Below the pieces are notes generated by a model. The model was not told where the DNA came from, did no database searches, and saw only the letters and a list, made by a program, of their open reading frames with translations. From contig ONBR01000018.1 of assembly GCA_900316105.1 (NCBI GenBank), positions 1 through 41,593 on the forward strand: a stretch of DNA of 41,593 nucleotides, in the 5' to 3' direction. The DNA is from an uncultured Olsenella sp. (GTDB lineage: Bacteria; Actinomycetota; Coriobacteriia; Coriobacteriales; Atopobiaceae). The position numbers and the translations under genes are program-made. Shown here one piece after another: positions 37,808 to 41,593 of the stretch (position 1 is its first letter; the number at the start of each line of letters is the position of its first letter).

Positions 37808-38749
37808 ATGTCGAAAAACATCCTTGTCGTCATCCCCACCACCGCGGCGCAGCGCGAGGAGTTTCAGGCCATCATGCCCGATGCCCGCTTCGTCTTTTCT
37901 GAGCAGCGGGACCTGCCGCCCGAGGACCCGAGGGACTTCGACATCATCCTTGGCAACATGCCGCCCGCGAGCATCCAGGCCTCCCCTCGCCTGGCGTGGA
38001 TGCAGACCAGCTCCGCGGGGTCGGACGACTACACGCGCCCCGGCGTACTCGCCCCGACGACCCTGCTCACCTGTTCGACGGGCGCCTACGGGCAGGCGGT
38101 ATCCGAGCACCTCTTCGCCTCGGTGCTGGCTATCCAGAAGAAGATTGAGCTCTACCACGACGACCAGCGCGCCCATGTCTGGAGCGATGAGGGTGCCGTG
38201 ACCTCCCTGCGCGGGGCGACCGTCCTTGTGCTCGGCGCAGGTAACATCGGTTCCTCCTTCGCCCGTCTCTGCCGCGCCTTCGGCTCTCACGTCATCGGCA
38301 TGAGAAGACACGCGCTCCAGCCGGACGAACCCTTCGACGAGATCGTGCCGCTCGACCAGGTACGCGAGGTACTCCCCCAGGCGGATGTCGTGGTCTCCTT
38401 CCTGCCCAGCACGCCGCAGACCCGCAACCTCGCCGATGCCGCCTTCTTCGCAGCCATGAAGCCGGGCGCCATCTTTGCCAACGGCGGCCGCGGCGACCTG
38501 GTGGACGAGGACGCCCTCGTGGCGGCGCTCGAGAGCGGTCACCTCGCCGGAGCAGCCCTCGACGTCACACGCACGGAGCCTCTGCCGGCCAATAGCCCGC
38601 TCTGGGACATCCCCAACCTGCTCATCACACCGCATATCGCGGGCTACTACCACCTGCAGGCGACGCTCGACAACGTCGTCGCCCTCGCCCAGGCCAACCT
38701 GCGCCGCTACGCTGCAGGCGAACCCCTGGCCAATGTCGTGGCGCACTAG
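37808..38749 (+). CDS. D-isomer-specific 2-hydroxyacid dehydrogenase
   Basis: NAD(P)-dependent reductase of a 2-ketoacid to the D-hydroxyacid, or the reverse (313 aa). The nucleotide-binding loop is VLVLGAGNIGSSFARL; the catalytic triad is visible as Arg in NGGRGDLVDEDAL, Glu in RTEPLP, and His in TPHIAGYY. The conserved TPQTRNL segment is also there. Short length and the N-terminal part resemble the GhrA/phosphoglycerate-dehydrogenase-like branch. CAGGAGGA lies five bases ahead of the ATG. It diverges from thrS and converges with the surface-protein gene; the physiological substrate is not given by context. Confidence 0.93.
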   Translation: MSKNILVVIPTTAAQREEFQAIMPDARFVFSEQRDLPPEDPRDFDIILGNMPPASIQASPRLAWMQTSSAGSDDYTRPGVLAPTTLLTCSTGAYGQAVSEHLFASVLAIQKKIELYHDDQRAHVWSDEGAVTSLRGATVLVLGAGNIGSSFARLCRAFGSHVIGMRRHALQPDEPFDEIVPLDQVREVLPQADVVVSFLPSTPQTRNLADAAFFAAMKPGAIFANGGRGDLVDEDALVAALESGHLAGAALDVTRTEPLPANSPLWDIPNLLITPHIAGYYHLQATLDNVVALAQANLRRYAAGEPLANVVAH

Positions 38750-38782
38750 CGCACTAGAGTCCAAAGCACAGGGCAAGCAATA

Positions 38783-38810
38783 GGGACTCCCCTCAGTGGA
38801 GGAGAGTCCC
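38783..38810. terminator. Hairpin between convergent genes
   Basis: gggactc (38783-38789) and gagtccc (38804-38810) with an inner four-base pair block around an agtg loop. T-runs are lacking, so termination is uncertain. Confidence 0.5.
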
Positions 38811-38843
38811 AAAACGACGCGATAGAAGGATGTCGCCTCTCCC

Positions 38844-41593
38844 CTATTCGGATTTGCGCCGGTATAGGCCGATTGCCGAAAGAGCGGCACCCATGCCAGC
38901 AAGGACACCCGCAAGCCCGGAAGGCGTAGCGTCGCCCGTCTGGGGCAAAGCCTCGTCCGCGCTCGCCTTGCCCGAGTGGGAAGCGGGCTTAGCCGTCGGT
39001 TCGCCAGCATTGGGCACAGGTTCGACAGACGGCACGGGCTCGACAGGCGGCACAGGCTCGACAGATTCGGCAGCCGGAGCAAAGTAGTTGGTCATCCGCA
39101 TATTCTCACCGCGGAGCGGGAGGAAGAGCCGTGCCCTGGTCTTGAATGCGGACATCGCCCGGTTCGTATCGACCCCATGGACCCGCAGCTGGGCATCCTG
39201 CGAATTGATGGTGCCGTTGCCATAGGAGACCACACAGTGGAACCAGGTCCCGTCGTCCTCGGCCGTGAGCTGCGAGGCCTTGATACGAAGGGTGACCGTC
39301 ACGGTCTTTTCACCCGTGTCCGTTGTGCCCTCCTGGTACGCAATAGTGCCCTTGCGACCGCTGGGCCATTCGATCTCGGCGTACTTGTTGTCCGCGGTAG
39401 AGTAGCCGATGCTCTTCCATGAGGAGTTCCATTTCTTCGGGTCCTCGTCGCTGCGGTCGACGAAGAGGTACTTCCACTCGAAGCTAGGTCGCACATCTCC
39501 CTTGTAGTTGGCTGTAACGGTATAGGTGACGTCCTCTGTGGCCTTCCCATCCTTGTCCAGGGTCACTGTCTGCTTGGAGGGGGTGATGCCGCTGACGTAG
39601 AAGGACTCGCCTGCCCCCATCGTCCTCATCTCGGTGACCGGGCTGTAGATGCCGGCAAGTTCTTTGTCGTGATCCTTGGTGATATTGCCGTTCGCGTCGG
39701 TATTGGCAAGGCGAATCACAAACCGGTAAGGCGCGTTGGCGGTTAGCCCCTTGTACGTCAGGCTGTTCGTGAGCGTTTTCTTGCCGTTGGCGTCCGTAGT
39801 GTAATAGGGTACGGCAACAGGGTCTGTATAGTTCGTCACGTCGCCGTTCTCAGATACCCGGTAGACGATGTACTGGACGTTGGGATACTTCTGCGGCGAA
39901 AGCTTGTCTATGCCATCAGCCGGATCCCAGGTGAGCACGACGGACGTGTCGTTGACCTGCTGGACTGCGAGATTGTCCACCATAGGCAGATCGGGCTTCT
40001 GTACGTCCGTCGCGACGAAGCCAACAAGCCAGACGCCCTGCGGATCGTTGTTGTCGTTGACATAGCGGGTCAGACTCTTCGTTCCGTCGGACTCGATTTC
40101 GAACTTGCCAGGATAATACTTGGAAACGAGCTGCCAGGTGAAGCCATAGCCTGTCGCATCGTCTGGCAGGTTGTCGACGGACCCTCCAAAGGTCGTGCCG
40201 TTGCTGGTCGTGGTCATGGTCGTGTAGCCGCCCTCGAAGCCAAAGACGGCGCCTGCGCCGGCCTCGAGTATCTTTAGGAAGCCGACCTCGGCACCAATCC
40301 TGATATTGAGGGCGCCGCCGACCTCATAGGAGCTCGTGCTCTCGTTCTCGATGGTGATGTCCTGATCGGTGGTCGCGCCTTTCGAGTTTGTAACCCTAAT
40401 CGTCTTCTCACTGCGCTTGACCGTATCGGGATCTGGGGTGTCGGGGTCCACTGCAAAGCCGAGGTTGGCTTCCGTGTAGGTGAGGGGGTCGCCCGACGTG
40501 CTCCTGATGAGCTCGCTCACCTTGGGCAGGCTGTAATGCATCTGAGCGCCGGGATGGTCCTTTTCCCAGCGAGCCCTGATCGCCTCGACGATGGAATCGT
40601 ACTTCTCCGCGCTGATGATGGAATAGGATGGCGTGCCTGTCTGGGGAAGGATGACGTCCTTCCACTTGTTTTCCACGGGATCGTAGGCCTGGTAATAGTA
40701 GTAGGTCATGGGGATGGCATAGAGGACCACCTTGTCGCCCTCGCCCGCATGGGACTCAAAGGTGATGCCGAATTCGATGGAGTTGGCGGATTCGTGCTCG
40801 TAGCCCGCCTTGGCTACGAGCTCGGCCTCGCCTTGGAGCTTGACGATGCAGCCGACGGACCCTTCGATATAGCCGCCCGCCTCACCGCTGATGGTGTAGC
40901 CGCTTCCCTCCGTCGTCTTGCGGGACGTGCCGAACTCGGTGCCGCCCAGGACCAGGTAGTGCTCGGACTCCTCCAGGTCGCGGTAGTAGGGCGCGTCCTG
41001 GAGGACACCCGCCAGCGTGGGTTCCGTGACGAAACGGGCGGCGTCCACATAGCGCATCTTGATCGCGTCATTGTCGATGTCGGGCAGGGCCAGGCTGATC
41101 CAGGAGTTGTAGTTCTCCGTACGGCGATTGCCCTCGCAGATCACGCCCTCCTCGCCGCTGATGTGATCGGTTTTATCGAGCGTGTACTTGCCCTGATTGT
41201 CCTTTGAATTCTTGCCATCCTTCGACTCCCCAATGGGAACGCGCTTGCGGCTGTAGAGGGAGAGATCGTACCAATAGTAGTCGTCGTTCTTGCGCAGGTC
41301 CTCATCGCGGTGGATGCCCACCACGGCAAGGAAGGACTCACCATAGGTGTAGTCGTCGGGAAGGCTGGACATGAGGCCGGCGACCACGTCGCCAATCCAG
41401 ATCTGCTCCTTGTTCTTGTTGTTGCCGCTGTGGTTGTCCTGCGCGTCACAGAGGCTGATGCTACCGATGAGCTTTTGGCTGATCTCGATCTTGCTGGTCT
41501 TGGTCTTGTCCTCTTTGGTGTACTCGGAGAAAGTGGCCTCATAGATGTCGCCGCCAACCAGGATCTCGTCGTTCTCGATGGTGCCCTGCTGGC
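38844..41593 (-). CDS. Large cell-wall-anchored surface protein (LPQTG), 5' end outside the window
   Basis: The frame is open on the minus strand from the right edge (about 915 residues visible), so the N-terminus and signal peptide are missing. The order is: an unrecognised N-terminal region rich in Asp/Tyr/Ser; a region with long Gly-rich, beta-like stretches (about 40135-40900), with alternating Ile/Phe/Gly and Thr/Ser runs; a fibronectin type III-like domain (about 39610-40000); an Ig-like domain (about 39165-39600); a Val-Glu-Pro linker made of a repeated PVEPVP unit (about 39000-39070); and a sorting signal LPQTGD, a hydrophobic segment and RRKSE. Sortase should anchor it to peptidoglycan. 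Role unknown: adhesin-like, or a toxin-like fold for the Gly-rich part. Confidence 0.85.
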   Translation of the reverse strand, partial: QQGTIENDEILVGGDIYEATFSEYTKEDKTKTSKIEISQKLIGSISLCDAQDNHSGNNKNKEQIWIGDVVAGLMSSLPDDYTYGESFLAVVGIHRDEDLRKNDDYYWYDLSLYSRKRVPIGESKDGKNSKDNQGKYTLDKTDHISGEEGVICEGNRRTENYNSWISLALPDIDNDAIKMRYVDAARFVTEPTLAGVLQDAPYYRDLEESEHYLVLGGTEFGTSRKTTEGSGYTISGEAGGYIEGSVGCIVKLQGEAELVAKAGYEHESANSIEFGITFESHAGEGDKVVLYAIPMTYYYYQAYDPVENKWKDVILPQTGTPSYSIISAEKYDSIVEAIRARWEKDHPGAQMHYSLPKVSELIRSTSGDPLTYTEANLGFAVDPDTPDPDTVKRSEKTIRVTNSKGATTDQDITIENESTSSYEVGGALNIRIGAEVGFLKILEAGAGAVFGFEGGYTTMTTTSNGTTFGGSVDNLPDDATGYGFTWQLVSKYYPGKFEIESDGTKSLTRYVNDNNDPQGVWLVGFVATDVQKPDLPMVDNLAVQQVNDTSVVLTWDPADGIDKLSPQKYPNVQYIVYRVSENGDVTNYTDPVAVPYYTTDANGKKTLTNSLTYKGLTANAPYRFVIRLANTDANGNITKDHDKELAGIYSPVTEMRTMGAGESFYVSGITPSKQTVTLDKDGKATEDVTYTVTANYKGDVRPSFEWKYLFVDRSDEDPKKWNSSWKSIGYSTADNKYAEIEWPSGRKGTIAYQEGTTDTGEKTVTVTLRIKASQLTAEDDGTWFHCVVSYGNGTINSQDAQLRVHGVDTNRAMSAFKTRARLFLPLRGENMRMTNYFAPAAESVEPVPPVEPVPSVEPVPNAGEPTAKPASHSGKASADEALPQTGDATPSGLAGVLAGMGAALSAIGLYRRKSE

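Overview
The window looks like a chromosomal segment of a high-GC, Gram-positive, anaerobic fermenter, most likely a member of the Coriobacteriia (Actinomycetota; Olsenella/Atopobiaceae-like). This is inferred from dense GC-rich coding, AGGAGG-type ribosome sites, an LPQTG-anchored surface protein, a one-cluster ferredoxin, [FeFe]-hydrogenase, Pta/AckA and the intergenic palindromes. No rRNA, tRNA, CRISPR array, transposase or phage gene was recognised. Most genes are ordinary housekeeping genes; the less ordinary content is a hydrogenase module, a hexitol locus with clear control regions, a decayed PLP-enzyme gene and several families of short intergenic repeats.

Layout. 1-6.4 kb (+): a Pro-rich protein cut by the window edge, the 23S rRNA methyltransferase RlmD, a membrane diguanylate cyclase, a ferredoxin, and a Maf/P1-peptidase pair. 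6.5-10.1 kb: cell-surface glycan genes (a GT8 glycosyltransferase on +; UDP-galactopyranose mutase and a GT2 glycosyltransferase on -). 10.3-18.5 kb: central fermentation genes. pta (+) and ackA (-) flank a two-gene [FeFe]-hydrogenase module and ATP-type PEP carboxykinase, which together link acetyl-CoA, ATP, H2 and C4 metabolism.

18.6-22.9 kb (-): RNase D, a YugP-type zinc protease, exonuclease VII large and small subunits and a HIT protein, probably co-transcribed. Divergent from it, 22.95-27.1 kb (+): a diacylglycerol kinase-like lipid kinase, acyl-ACP thioesterase, a NUDIX hydrolase, a small membrane protein, thymidylate synthase and dihydrofolate reductase. 27.2-28.7 kb (-): a lipoprotein and a DeoR-type regulator.

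28.9-34.8 kb is a hexitol locus. A SorE-like sugar-phosphate dehydrogenase (-) diverges from a mannitol PTS permease EIICBA (+), and a RpiR-type regulator (-) diverges from mannitol-1-phosphate dehydrogenase (+). Both divergent regions carry recognisable promoters or operator-like repeats. 34.8-41.6 kb: a repeat-rich intergenic stretch, a probable remnant of a transsulfuration enzyme, a threonyl-tRNA synthetase without the TGS domain, a D-2-hydroxyacid dehydrogenase and a large LPQTG-anchored protein that runs off the right edge.

Starts were moved inward from the longest open frame wherever a ribosome site or the family N-terminus argued for it. Functions are read from motifs by eye; no search was run.
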